A stretch of 64,000 nucleotides of DNA from assembly GCF_022012435.1 (NCBI RefSeq), contig NZ_JAKLUA010000002.1:1-64000 (forward strand), read 5' to 3'. Under the pieces are notes generated by a model. It did no database searches, had not been told where the DNA came from, and was given only the letters and a program-made list of their open reading frames with translations. This stretch comes from Bradyrhizobium zhengyangense. Its GTDB lineage: Bacteria > Pseudomonadota > Alphaproteobacteria > Rhizobiales > Xanthobacteraceae. Made by a program: the position numbers and the translations under genes. This document shows positions 25,502-33,189 of the stretch, piece after piece; position 1 is the first letter of the stretch, and every line of letters begins with the position of its first letter.

Positions 25502-26833
25502 ATGAGCCAGACCACGACTTATGCCGGTTCGGCCGGTATCACCAAGAGCGAAATCGAGACCTCGACGATCCGCGCCATCTCCTGGCGCCTGATTCCGTTC
25601 CTGGTGCTGGCCTACTTTTTCTCCTATCTCGATCGCGTCAATCTCGGCTTCGCCGCGCTGACCATGAACGCCGAGCTGAAGTTCACCCCGCTGATCTTCT
25701 CCTGGGGCGCCGGCATCTTCTTCATCGGCTATTTCATCTTCGAGGTGCCGAGCAACCTCGCGCTGGAAAAGTTCGGCGCCAGCCGCTGGATCGCCCGTAT
25801 CATGGTGACCTGGGGCATCATTTCGGCGCTGATGGCGCTGGTGAGCGGCGTGACCAGCTTCTACGTCCTACGCTTCCTGCTCGGCGTGGCGGAAGCCGGC
25901 TTCTTCCCCGGCATCATCCTCTATCTCACCTACTGGTATCCGGCCGAATATCGCGGTCGTTTCCTTGCGGCCTTCGCGATCGCCGTTCCTGTTTCGACCG
26001 TGATCGGCGCGCCGATCTCGGGCCTCCTGCTCGGGCTCGACGGCGTCATGGGACTGAAGGGCTGGCAGTGGCTGTTCATTCTCGAGGGGATCCCCTCGAT
26101 GCTGCTCGGCATCGTCACCTGGTTCTACCTCACCGACAAGCCGGAGAAGGCGGACTGGCTCTCGGCCGAGCAGAAGGCCTGGCTCAAGGCGAAGCTCGAT
26201 TCGGAGATCGCGGCCAAGCAGGCGGTGAAGCACTTCTCGCTCGGTGAAGCCCTGTCCTCGCCGAAGGTGATCGCACTCAGCCTGATCTATTTCGGCTTCG
26301 TCGGCGCGCTCTATGGCATGCAGTTCTGGCTGCCGCAGATCGTCAAGGCGTTCGGCCTCACCAACGCCCAGACCGGCTTCGTGACCGCAATCCCCTATGT
26401 GTTCGGTACGATCGCCATGATCCTATGGGCCCGGCATTCGGACTCAACGCGCGAGCGCGTGATACATGTCGGCGTGCCCATGATCCTGATCGCGATCGCG
26501 CTCGCCATCTCCAGCTATCTCACCGATCCCACAATGACGATGGTGGCGCTGACCTTCGCCGCGATCGGCGTGTTCTGCGTCTTCGGCGTGTTCTGGACCT
26601 TGCCGACCGCCTGGCTGTCAGGCACGGCAGCTGCCGGCGCCATCGCGCTGATCAATTCGATCGGCAATCTCGCAGGCTTCGGCGGCCCCTACCTGATCGG
26701 CTGGGTCAAGGAAGCAACAGGGCAGACCTCGACCGGCCTGTTGGTGCTTGCCGTGCTGCCGCTCCTCGCCGGCATCCTGGTCTTCATCGGCGGCCACGAG
26801 ACCAAGCACGAATTCGCCGACCAGGGGCGGTAA
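25502..26833 (+). CDS. MFS transporter, anion:cation symporter family
   Basis: A 443-residue, 12-helix major facilitator of the ACS family (tartrate, glucarate, phthalate or hydroxyphenylacetate permeases). The first loop carries FSYLDRVNLGFAALTM, the family hallmark, and the EVPSNLALEKFGASRWIARIM segment completes the N-domain signature. The substrate is probably an organic anion but cannot be specified; no catabolic genes flank it. The N-terminus is cytoplasmic. Followed by a repeat element. Confidence 0.92.
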   Translation: MSQTTTYAGSAGITKSEIETSTIRAISWRLIPFLVLAYFFSYLDRVNLGFAALTMNAELKFTPLIFSWGAGIFFIGYFIFEVPSNLALEKFGASRWIARIMVTWGIISALMALVSGVTSFYVLRFLLGVAEAGFFPGIILYLTYWYPAEYRGRFLAAFAIAVPVSTVIGAPISGLLLGLDGVMGLKGWQWLFILEGIPSMLLGIVTWFYLTDKPEKADWLSAEQKAWLKAKLDSEIAAKQAVKHFSLGEALSSPKVIALSLIYFGFVGALYGMQFWLPQIVKAFGLTNAQTGFVTAIPYVFGTIAMILWARHSDSTRERVIHVGVPMILIAIALAISSYLTDPTMTMVALTFAAIGVFCVFGVFWTLPTAWLSGTAAAGAIALINSIGNLAGFGGPYLIGWVKEATGQTSTGLLVLAVLPLLAGILVFIGGHETKHEFADQGR

Positions 26834-26842
26834 GGGCAGTCT

Positions 26843-26940
26843 CGTAGGGTGGGAGAAAGGCGCGCTCTTCGCGCGCCGTGCCCACGATCTCTTCCGATAG
26901 GCCCAAGGGCATGGACACGCTACCCTTTGGCCACCCTACG
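26843..26940. repeat. CGTAGGGTGG palindromic repeat element
   Basis: A 98-bp element bounded by perfect inverted ends CGTAGGGTGG (26843-26852) and CCACCCTACG (26931-26940). The interior holds a GCGCGC-CTTC-like hairpin and a CCCAAGGGC-type segment. It lies directly after the MFS stop. The same end sequence is familiar from Bradyrhizobium intergenic repeats. Confidence 0.7.
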
Positions 26941-27011
26941 ATAGCACCTTCCTGGTAATCTCCTTCTGATCCTTACCACCCCTTAACGATCACGCATTCC
27001 TGATGACTGAC

Positions 27012-27038
27012 GATTATTGACTTTTATCAGTGATTATT
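27012..27038. promoter_or_regulatory. Direct repeat GATTATT spaced 20 bp upstream of the RND operon
   Basis: GATTATT at 27012-27018 and 27032-27038 with ACTGA and TCAGT between and before them, in an AT-rich patch 40-65 bp upstream of the adaptor start. The spacing of two helical turns would suit a dimeric repressor such as the TetR protein at 31576. Not proved. Confidence 0.3.
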
Positions 27039-27076
27039 CGACATTCCTCTCATCGCAGACGCAGGAGTGTCCCCCG

Positions 27077-28183
27077 ATGTTCGTTCGGTCGGTTTTGTCC
27101 AGCTATTCCAGGCTCTTGGCAGGTATGTCGCTGGCCCTGATGGCCGCGGCGCTGGCCGGATGCAACGATTCCGTGGCGCAAAAAGCCGAGCCGCCGCGGC
27201 CGGTTCTGGTCGCCACAGCGCATTATGATGCCGAGACCCCGGAGCGCAGCTTCGTCGGCACCATCAAGCCCCGGATCGAGAGCGACCTCGGCTTTCGCGT
27301 CGCCGGCAAGGTCGCGAAACGCCTTGTTGAGGTCGGCCAGACCGTGGAAGTCGGCCAGGCACTCGCCACCCTCGACGAGGTCGATCTGAAGCTCCAGGCC
27401 GAGCAGGCGGTCGCCGAGCAGACCGCTGCGACCGGTGTGCTTGCCCAGGTTGCCGCAGCCGAGCAGCGCGCCAAGGATCTGAAAGCCAAGGGCTGGACCA
27501 CGGACGCTGCGATGGATTCGAGCCGCGCCGCAGCTGACGAAGCCCGTGCGCGCCTTGACCGTGCCATCCGCTCGGTCGAGTTGACCAAGAATTCCCTTTC
27601 CTACGCGACGCTCAACGCCGACGCCCGTGGCGTCGTCACCGCGACGCTGATCGAGCCCGGCCAGGTGGTCGCCGCGGGCCAGGCTTCGATCCGTGTCGCC
27701 CGCTTTGCCGAAAAGGAAGCGGTCGTCGCGATCCCTGAGACGCTGGTCGGACGCGCCAAGTCGGGCGTCGCCAGCGTCACTCTTTGGTCGGAGCCGGACA
27801 AGAAATACGCCGCGAAGCTGCGCGAGATTGCGCCTGCTGCCGATCCGGCCACGCGCACCTATCTCGCAAAATTCTCGCTGCCCGAGGCCGGCGACAAGGT
27901 CGCGCTCGGCATGACGGCGACGCTGACGCTGTCGGACGCCGCCACCGAGCGCGTCGCGCGGCTGCCGCTGTCGGCGCTGTTCAACGAAGGCGGCAAGTCG
28001 TCCTTCTTCGTCGTCGACGACAACGGCGCGGTTTCGCTGAAGCCGGTTGCGGTGAAGGCGTACGACAGCAACGACGTCATCATCACTGGGGGTGTCGACG
28101 AGGGCGCCAAGATCGTCACACTCGGCGTGCAGAAGCTCGATCCCGGCCAGAAGGTGCGGGTCGTGTCGGCGCTGTCTTTCTAA
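27077..28183 (+). CDS. RND efflux pump periplasmic adaptor lipoprotein
   Basis: The membrane-fusion subunit linking an RND pump to an outer-membrane channel. 368 residues from ATG 27077 (GGAG 11 bases upstream); the frame stays open to 27017 without support. An N-terminal lipoprotein signal ends in the lipobox LAGC. The body has the standard order: barrel/lipoyl part (GFRVAGKVAKRLVEVGQTVEVGQ), alpha-hairpin (AEQAVAEQTAATGVLAQVAAAEQRAKDL), second lipoyl half (LNADARGVVTATLIEPGQVV) and a membrane-proximal domain. Pairs with the permease at 28405. No outer-membrane channel gene is present, so a shared TolC-type protein is expected. Confidence 0.93.
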   Translation: MFVRSVLSSYSRLLAGMSLALMAAALAGCNDSVAQKAEPPRPVLVATAHYDAETPERSFVGTIKPRIESDLGFRVAGKVAKRLVEVGQTVEVGQALATLDEVDLKLQAEQAVAEQTAATGVLAQVAAAEQRAKDLKAKGWTTDAAMDSSRAAADEARARLDRAIRSVELTKNSLSYATLNADARGVVTATLIEPGQVVAAGQASIRVARFAEKEAVVAIPETLVGRAKSGVASVTLWSEPDKKYAAKLREIAPAADPATRTYLAKFSLPEAGDKVALGMTATLTLSDAATERVARLPLSALFNEGGKSSFFVVDDNGAVSLKPVAVKAYDSNDVIITGGVDEGAKIVTLGVQKLDPGQKVRVVSALSF

Positions 28184-28191
28184 CTACCGTT

Positions 28192-28226
28192 GTTCCGGGA
28201 TCGCCCTGCGGGCGCCCCGGAATGAC
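28192..28226. repeat. Palindromic repeat, GTCATTCCGGGG family, inside the RND operon
   Basis: GTTCCGGGATCGCCC, a short centre and GGGCGCCCCGGAATGAC form an imperfect hairpin between the adaptor and permease genes. Its right half matches the arms at 32984-33027. Confidence 0.6.
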
Positions 28227-28288
28227 AGGAGAAGCGAGCTACGTCGTGTGAGGTGAGCTTCTGCCTTTGCCCCTACGCAAAGGCTGAA

Positions 28289-28337
28289 GCGGCGAAGCGA
28301 TCCAGAACCTGCCCAGCCCCCTGGATTGCTTCGCTGC
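28289..28337. repeat. Palindromic repeat, GCGAAGCAATCCAG family (degenerate copy)
   Basis: GCGGCGAAGCGATCCAG (28289-28305) pairs with CTGGATTGCTTCGCTGC (28321-28337) with two mismatches. It is a degenerate copy of the perfect palindrome at 32259-32338. It lies in the same 221-bp gap between the two RND genes. Confidence 0.65.
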
Positions 28338-28404
28338 CTCGCGACGACGGTTTGAACAGAGCGGCTGTCGTTTTGGCAATTGGATCGATTTTCCGGAGAG
28401 TGCG

Positions 28405-31400
28405 ATGAAGCGCTTCAACCTTTCGGCCTGGGCCGTCAGCCATCCGACGCTGGTCCTGTTCCTGATGCTCGTGCTCGGCGTCGCCGGCTTCTTCTCCTAT
28501 CAGAAGCTCGGCCGCGCCGAAGATCCGTTCTTCACCGTGAAGGTCGTCAACGTTTCCGTGCTTTGGCCGGGCGCGACCGCACAGGAGATGCAGGCCCAGG
28601 TCGCCGATCCCATCGAGAAGAAGATCCAGGAGCTGCCTTATTTCGAGAAGGTGCAGACCTATTCCAAGCCCGGCTTCACCGCGCTCCAGGTCACCTTCCG
28701 CGATTCCACGCCGCCGAAGGACGTGCCGTATCTCTTTTATCTGCTGCGCAAGAAGCTGGTCGACGTTCAGGGCCAGCTGCCCGCAGGGATTCTCGGACCC
28801 GTCGTCAACGACGAGTTCTCCGACGTCGATTCCATCCTCTACATGATGACCGGCGACGGCGCCGACTACGCCCAGCTCAAGAAGGTCGCCGAAGGTTTTC
28901 GCCAGCGCCTCCTTAAGGTGCCTGGCGTCACCAAGGTCGATATGTACGGCAATCAGGATGAGCGCATCTACGTCGAGTTTTCGCATGCCAAGCTCGCCAC
29001 CCTCGGCATCACGCCGCAGGCGCTGTTCGATTCGCTGGCCAAGCAGAACAACGTGACGCCGGCCGGTACGGTCGAGACCTCGTCGCAGCGCGTGCCGCTG
29101 CGTGTCACCGGCGCGCTCGACGGCGCCAAGGCCGTGGCCGAGACGCCGGTCGAGAGCAACGGCCGCGTGTTCCGCCTCGGCGACATCGCCACCGTCACGC
29201 ACGGCTATGTCGATCCGCCGAGCTTCGTCGTGCGCCAGGAAGGTAAGTCCGCAATCGGCATCGGCGTCGTCACGGCCAAGGGCGCCAACATCCTCGAGCT
29301 CGGCAAGGACGTCGAGAAGGCGACCGCAGATTTCATGAAGGCGGTGCCGCAGGGCATCGATGTCTCGCTGATCGCCGATCAGCCCAAGGTGGTCGAGCAC
29401 GCCGTCGGCGAGTTCGTGCACTCCTTCATGGAAGCGCTCGCGATCGTGCTGTTCGTCTCGTTCCTAGCGCTCGGCTGGCGTACCGGTATCGTGGTCGCGA
29501 TGTCCGTGCCCTTGGTGCTCGGTATCGTCTTCATAGTCATGAATTCGATGTCGCTCGATCTGCACCGCATCTCGCTCGGTGCGCTGATCATCGCGCTCGG
29601 ACTTCTCGTGGATGATGCCATCATCGCGGTCGAGATGATGGTGGTGAAGATGGAGCAGGGCTGGGACCGCATGCGTGCGGCGTCCTTTGCCTGGGAATCC
29701 ACCGCGTTTCCGATGCTCACGGGTACGCTGGTCACGGCCGCTGGCTTCCTCCCCATCGGCTTTGCCAATTCGGCGGTCGGCGAATATGCCGGCAGCATCT
29801 TCTGGATCGTGGCGATCGCGCTGGTCGCCTCCTGGTTCGTGGCGGTGATCTTCACGCCCTATATCGGCGTCAAGCTGCTGCCGGAGATAAAGGTGCATCA
29901 CAATCACGATCCGCATGCGGTTTACGAGACCCGGATGTACCGCGGCTTGCGCGCCATCGTGCAATGGTGCGTCAATCATCGCATCACCGTGGTGGTCGCG
30001 ACCGTCGGCGTGTTCGTCGCTTCCATCGTCGGCTTCGGTCATGTCCAGCAGCAGTTCTTCCCGCTGTCGGAACGGCCCGAGCTGTTCCTCCAGTTGCGCC
30101 TGCCCGAGGGCACGGCCTTCAACGTTACCGAGAAGGCCGTGAAGAAGGCCGAGACGCTTCTGAAGGACGACAAGGATATCGAGACCTATACGTCTTATGT
30201 CGGCCAGGGCTCGCCGCGCTTCTGGCTCGGCCTCAACCCGCAGCTGCCGAACGAGTCCTTCGCCGAGATCGTCATCGTCGCCAAGGGCGTCGAGGCGCGC
30301 GAACGGGTCAAGGCCAAGATCGAGGGTGCGGTTGCCGATGGCATGCTGACGGAGGCGCGTGTGCGCGTCGACCGCTTCAATTTCGGCCCCCCCGTCGGCT
30401 TCCCCGTGCAGTTCCGCGTGATCGGGCCTGACGCGAACAAGGTGCGCGAGATCGCCTATCAGGTTCGCGACGTCATGCGCGAGAACAAGAACGTCAAGGA
30501 CGTCCAGCTCGACTGGAACGAGCAGTCGCCCTACCTCAAGCTCGTCGTCGATCAGGACCGTGCCCGTGCCATGGGCCTGACCCCGCAGGACGTCTCGCAG
30601 GCGCTGTCGATGCTGATCTCCGGCGCGCAGGTCACGACCGTGCGTGACGGCATCGAGAAGGTCGGCGTGGTCGCCCGTGCGATTCCGTCCGAACGTCTCG
30701 ACCTCGGCGGGGTCGGCGATCTCACCATCACCTCGAAGAACGGCGTTGCCGTGCCGCTGCAGCAGATCGCCAAGATCGAATATGCCCACGAGGAACCGAT
30801 CATGTGGCGGCGCAACCGCGACATGGCGATCACCGTGCGCTCCGACGTCGTCGACGGCGTGCAGGCGCCTGACGTCACCAACCAGATCACGCCGAAGCTT
30901 CAGGCGATCAAGGACAGCCTCGAGCCGGCCTACCGCATCGAGCCGGGTGGCGCCTTCGAGGAATCCGCCAAGGGCAATGCCTCGATCTTCATCCTCTTCC
31001 CGGTGATGGTCATGGTGATGCTGACGCTGCTGATGATCCAGTTGCAGAGCTTCTCGCGCCTGACGCTGGTATTCCTCACCGCGCCGCTCGGCATCGTCGG
31101 TGCCTCGCTCGGTCTGAATGTCGCCAACCAGCCGTTCGGCTTCGTGGCGCTGCTCGGCCTGATCGCGCTCGCCGGCATGATCATGCGCAACACGGTCATC
31201 CTGGTCGACCAGATCGAGACCGACGTCTCGCACGGCCTGACCCGCCGCGAGGCGATCGTGGAGGCGACCGTCCGCCGCGCCCGTCCGGTGGTGCTGACGG
31301 CGCTTGCCGCCATCCTCGCCATGATACCGCTGTCGCGTTCGGCCTTCTGGGGCCCGATGGCGATCACCATCATGGGCGGCCTGTTTGTCGCGACCTTCCT

Positions 31401-31542
31401 GACGCTGCTGTACCTGCCGGGCCTCTATGCTCTGTGGTTCAGGAAGAGCCTGGACGAAGCCGGCACGCCGGAACAGCCTGCCGCGCCGCAGCATGGGAGC
31501 GATGACCAGCACGCAATTCCGCTTGCTGAGGCGGCTGAATAA
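28405..31542 (+). CDS. RND efflux inner-membrane permease
   Basis: A proton-driven resistance-nodulation-division exporter, 1045 residues with 12 transmembrane helices and two large periplasmic loops. The proton-relay pair is Asp403-Asp404 in LLVDDAIIAVEMM (equivalent to AcrB D407/D408). The N-terminus AWAVSHPTLVLFLMLVLGVAGFFSY, the porter segments and LVDQIETDVSHGLTRREAI are typical. It belongs to the HAE1-like branch but its substrates are unknown. It is separated from its adaptor by 221 bp holding two repeat elements, and a TetR gene follows after 33 bp. Confidence 0.95.
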   Translation: MKRFNLSAWAVSHPTLVLFLMLVLGVAGFFSYQKLGRAEDPFFTVKVVNVSVLWPGATAQEMQAQVADPIEKKIQELPYFEKVQTYSKPGFTALQVTFRDSTPPKDVPYLFYLLRKKLVDVQGQLPAGILGPVVNDEFSDVDSILYMMTGDGADYAQLKKVAEGFRQRLLKVPGVTKVDMYGNQDERIYVEFSHAKLATLGITPQALFDSLAKQNNVTPAGTVETSSQRVPLRVTGALDGAKAVAETPVESNGRVFRLGDIATVTHGYVDPPSFVVRQEGKSAIGIGVVTAKGANILELGKDVEKATADFMKAVPQGIDVSLIADQPKVVEHAVGEFVHSFMEALAIVLFVSFLALGWRTGIVVAMSVPLVLGIVFIVMNSMSLDLHRISLGALIIALGLLVDDAIIAVEMMVVKMEQGWDRMRAASFAWESTAFPMLTGTLVTAAGFLPIGFANSAVGEYAGSIFWIVAIALVASWFVAVIFTPYIGVKLLPEIKVHHNHDPHAVYETRMYRGLRAIVQWCVNHRITVVVATVGVFVASIVGFGHVQQQFFPLSERPELFLQLRLPEGTAFNVTEKAVKKAETLLKDDKDIETYTSYVGQGSPRFWLGLNPQLPNESFAEIVIVAKGVEARERVKAKIEGAVADGMLTEARVRVDRFNFGPPVGFPVQFRVIGPDANKVREIAYQVRDVMRENKNVKDVQLDWNEQSPYLKLVVDQDRARAMGLTPQDVSQALSMLISGAQVTTVRDGIEKVGVVARAIPSERLDLGGVGDLTITSKNGVAVPLQQIAKIEYAHEEPIMWRRNRDMAITVRSDVVDGVQAPDVTNQITPKLQAIKDSLEPAYRIEPGGAFEESAKGNASIFILFPVMVMVMLTLLMIQLQSFSRLTLVFLTAPLGIVGASLGLNVANQPFGFVALLGLIALAGMIMRNTVILVDQIETDVSHGLTRREAIVEATVRRARPVVLTALAAILAMIPLSRSAFWGPMAITIMGGLFVATFLTLLYLPGLYALWFRKSLDEAGTPEQPAAPQHGSDDQHAIPLAEAAE

Positions 31543-31575
31543 ATGAGAAGACTAGCGATGGACGAGTCCTGACAC

Positions 31576-32175
31576 ATGACATTGGTTGCGGAACATATCG
31601 AAGGCGACACCCGGGATCGTATTCTCGAGGTGGCCGAGCGGCTGTTCCGCCAGATCGGTTATCAAAAGACCACGGTCGGGGACATCGCCAAAGAGCTCCG
31701 GATGAGCCCCGCCAATGTCTATCGCTTCTTCGAATCGAAGAAGGCGATCCACCAGGCGGTGGCGCAGAGCCTGATGGGCGAGGTCGAGCTCGAGGCGCAG
31801 CGGATCGTGGCCAAGCCCGGTCCGGTCAAGGAGCGCTTTCGTGAGCTGCTCACCACCGTCCATCGCATGAACACCGAGCGTTATGTCGGCGATTCCAAGC
31901 TGCACGAGATGGTCGAGATCGCGATGGAGGAGGATTGGGAGGTTTGCGTGGCCCATATCCATCGCGTCACCGAGGCCATCGGCGCGGTGATTGCCCAAGG
32001 CGTGGCCTCAGGCGATTTCGAGGCGCCCGATCTGCCGCTCGCCGCGCTCTGCACCTGCACCGCGATGATCCGGTTCTTCCACCCCCAGATGATCGCCCAG
32101 GCCGACAACAAGCCGGGCCCGACCATCGACCAGATGATCGATTTTGTCATCGCCGGTCTGTCCCCGCGCCACTGA
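31576..32175 (+). CDS. TetR-family transcriptional regulator
   Basis: A 199-residue one-component regulator. The N-terminal helix-turn-helix is seen in RDRILEVAERLFRQIGYQKTTVGDIAKELRMSPANVYRFFESK, followed by a C-terminal ligand-binding domain (FRELLTTVHRMNTERYV, MIDFVIAGL). It is 33 bp after the RND permease on the same strand, so it is probably part of the same transcript and feeds back on it; candidate operator sites lie upstream of the adaptor gene. Ligand unknown. Confidence 0.92.
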   Translation: MTLVAEHIEGDTRDRILEVAERLFRQIGYQKTTVGDIAKELRMSPANVYRFFESKKAIHQAVAQSLMGEVELEAQRIVAKPGPVKERFRELLTTVHRMNTERYVGDSKLHEMVEIAMEEDWEVCVAHIHRVTEAIGAVIAQGVASGDFEAPDLPLAALCTCTAMIRFFHPQMIAQADNKPGPTIDQMIDFVIAGLSPRH

Positions 32176-32258
32176 CGGGGCGGAGCTTTTCCCATATAAG
32201 CAAGCTGACCGCGCCGGACTGACCGGCTGGCGGTGTGCGACGACGGATCAACAAATTC

Positions 32259-32338
32259 CGTCATTGCGAGCGCAGCGAAGCAATCCAGATTGTCTCCGCG
32301 GAGGGATTCTGGATTGCTTCGCTGCGCTCGCAATGACG
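32259..32338. repeat. Large perfect palindrome, GCGAAGCAATCCAG family
   Basis: Two identical 31-bp arms in inverted orientation (32259-32289 and 32308-32338), each beginning or ending CGTCATTGCGAGCGCAGCG, around an 18-bp centre that contains TCTCCGCGGAGG, itself palindromic. It is intact, unlike the copy at 28289-28337, and lies 14 bp before the flavin reductase start. Read as protein it gives a spurious IASAAKQS string often mis-annotated as an N-terminus. Confidence 0.88.
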
Positions 32339-32352
32339 AAAGGAAGCAGCGC

Positions 32353-32976
32353 GTGACCGAGAAAGACCTGCATTTCTACGAACCCTCCAAGGGCCACGGC
32401 CTCAAGCACGATCCCTTCAATGCCATCATCGCGCCGCGGCCGATCGGCTGGATCTCCTCGCGCGACGCCAAGGGCCACGTCAATCTGGCGCCCTACAGCT
32501 TCTTCAACGCGTTCGCTTATGTGCCGCCGATCATCGGCTTCTCCTCCACCCACTGGAAAGACTCGGTCGAGAACATCCAGCAGACGGGCGAGTTCGTCTG
32601 GAATCTCGCCACCAAGGATCTTGCCAAGCAAATGAACGCCACCGCCGCGCATGTCGCGCCCGAAGTCGATGAGTTCAAGCTCGCAGGGTTGACCGCAGTC
32701 CCGGGCAAGCTCGTCAACGTGCCGCGCGTCGGCGAGAGCCCGGTCGCCTTCGAGTGCAAGGTGTCCGATATCATCCGCCTCAAGGGTGCCGACGGCAGGG
32801 AGGCGAATGCCTGGCTGACCCTCGGCGAGGTCGTCGCCGTCCACATCGACAAGGCCATGATCAAGGACGGCGTCTACCAGACCGCGGCAGCCCGCCCGAT
32901 CATGCGCGCGGGGCGCCGCGGCGACTATTTCGAGATTCAGCCGGAAAACATGTTCGAGATGGTCCGGCCGGATTAA
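32353..32976 (+). CDS. Flavin reductase family protein
   Basis: An FMN-binding split-barrel protein of the flavin reductase-like family (PF01613), 207 residues. The motif HDPFNAIIAPRPIGWISSRDAKGHVNLAPYSFFNAF is characteristic. Such proteins supply reduced flavin to two-component monooxygenases or bind FMN themselves. I start at GTG 32353 (MTEKDLHFYEP) with AGGAAG upstream; the frame runs to 32233 but that extension translates the palindromic repeat and is artefactual. No partner monooxygenase is adjacent. Confidence 0.88.
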   Translation: MTEKDLHFYEPSKGHGLKHDPFNAIIAPRPIGWISSRDAKGHVNLAPYSFFNAFAYVPPIIGFSSTHWKDSVENIQQTGEFVWNLATKDLAKQMNATAAHVAPEVDEFKLAGLTAVPGKLVNVPRVGESPVAFECKVSDIIRLKGADGREANAWLTLGEVVAVHIDKAMIKDGVYQTAAARPIMRAGRRGDYFEIQPENMFEMVRPD

Positions 32977-32983
32977 GGCACTC

Positions 32984-33027
32984 CGTCATTCCGGGGCGCG
33001 CCGTCAGGCGCGAGCCCCGGAATGACG
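32984..33027. repeat. Palindromic repeat, GTCATTCCGGGG family (intact copy)
   Basis: Arms CGTCATTCCGGGGCGCG (32984-33000) and CGCGAGCCCCGGAATGACG (33009-33027) around a short centre, 8 bp after the flavin reductase stop. The most complete member of this family in the window; it may stabilise or terminate the upstream message. Confidence 0.78.
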
Positions 33028-33189
33028 CTTCCCCCCTCCCGGAACTGCCCGCGCGCCCCGACCGTTATGGTCCCCGGGGGCGGCCGCCCGGCCGCGTCAA
33101 TTCGCATCCTTTTGCAGGCGAAGTCTTCACGCCTCGCGGCCATTTTCCGCTAAAATGACCTGTCACCGCGCCGTTGCATGAGGTCCGCC

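Noticed and set aside
29464..31512. A 682-codon minus-strand frame opposite the RND permease
   Set aside because: Composition is His/Arg/Asp-rich and matches an antisense reading of a complete RND gene; no ribosome site or motif.
32233..32352. N-terminal extension of the flavin reductase containing IASAAKQS
   Set aside because: It is the translation of the 31-bp-arm palindrome; the GTG at 32353 with AGGAAG upstream is the better start.
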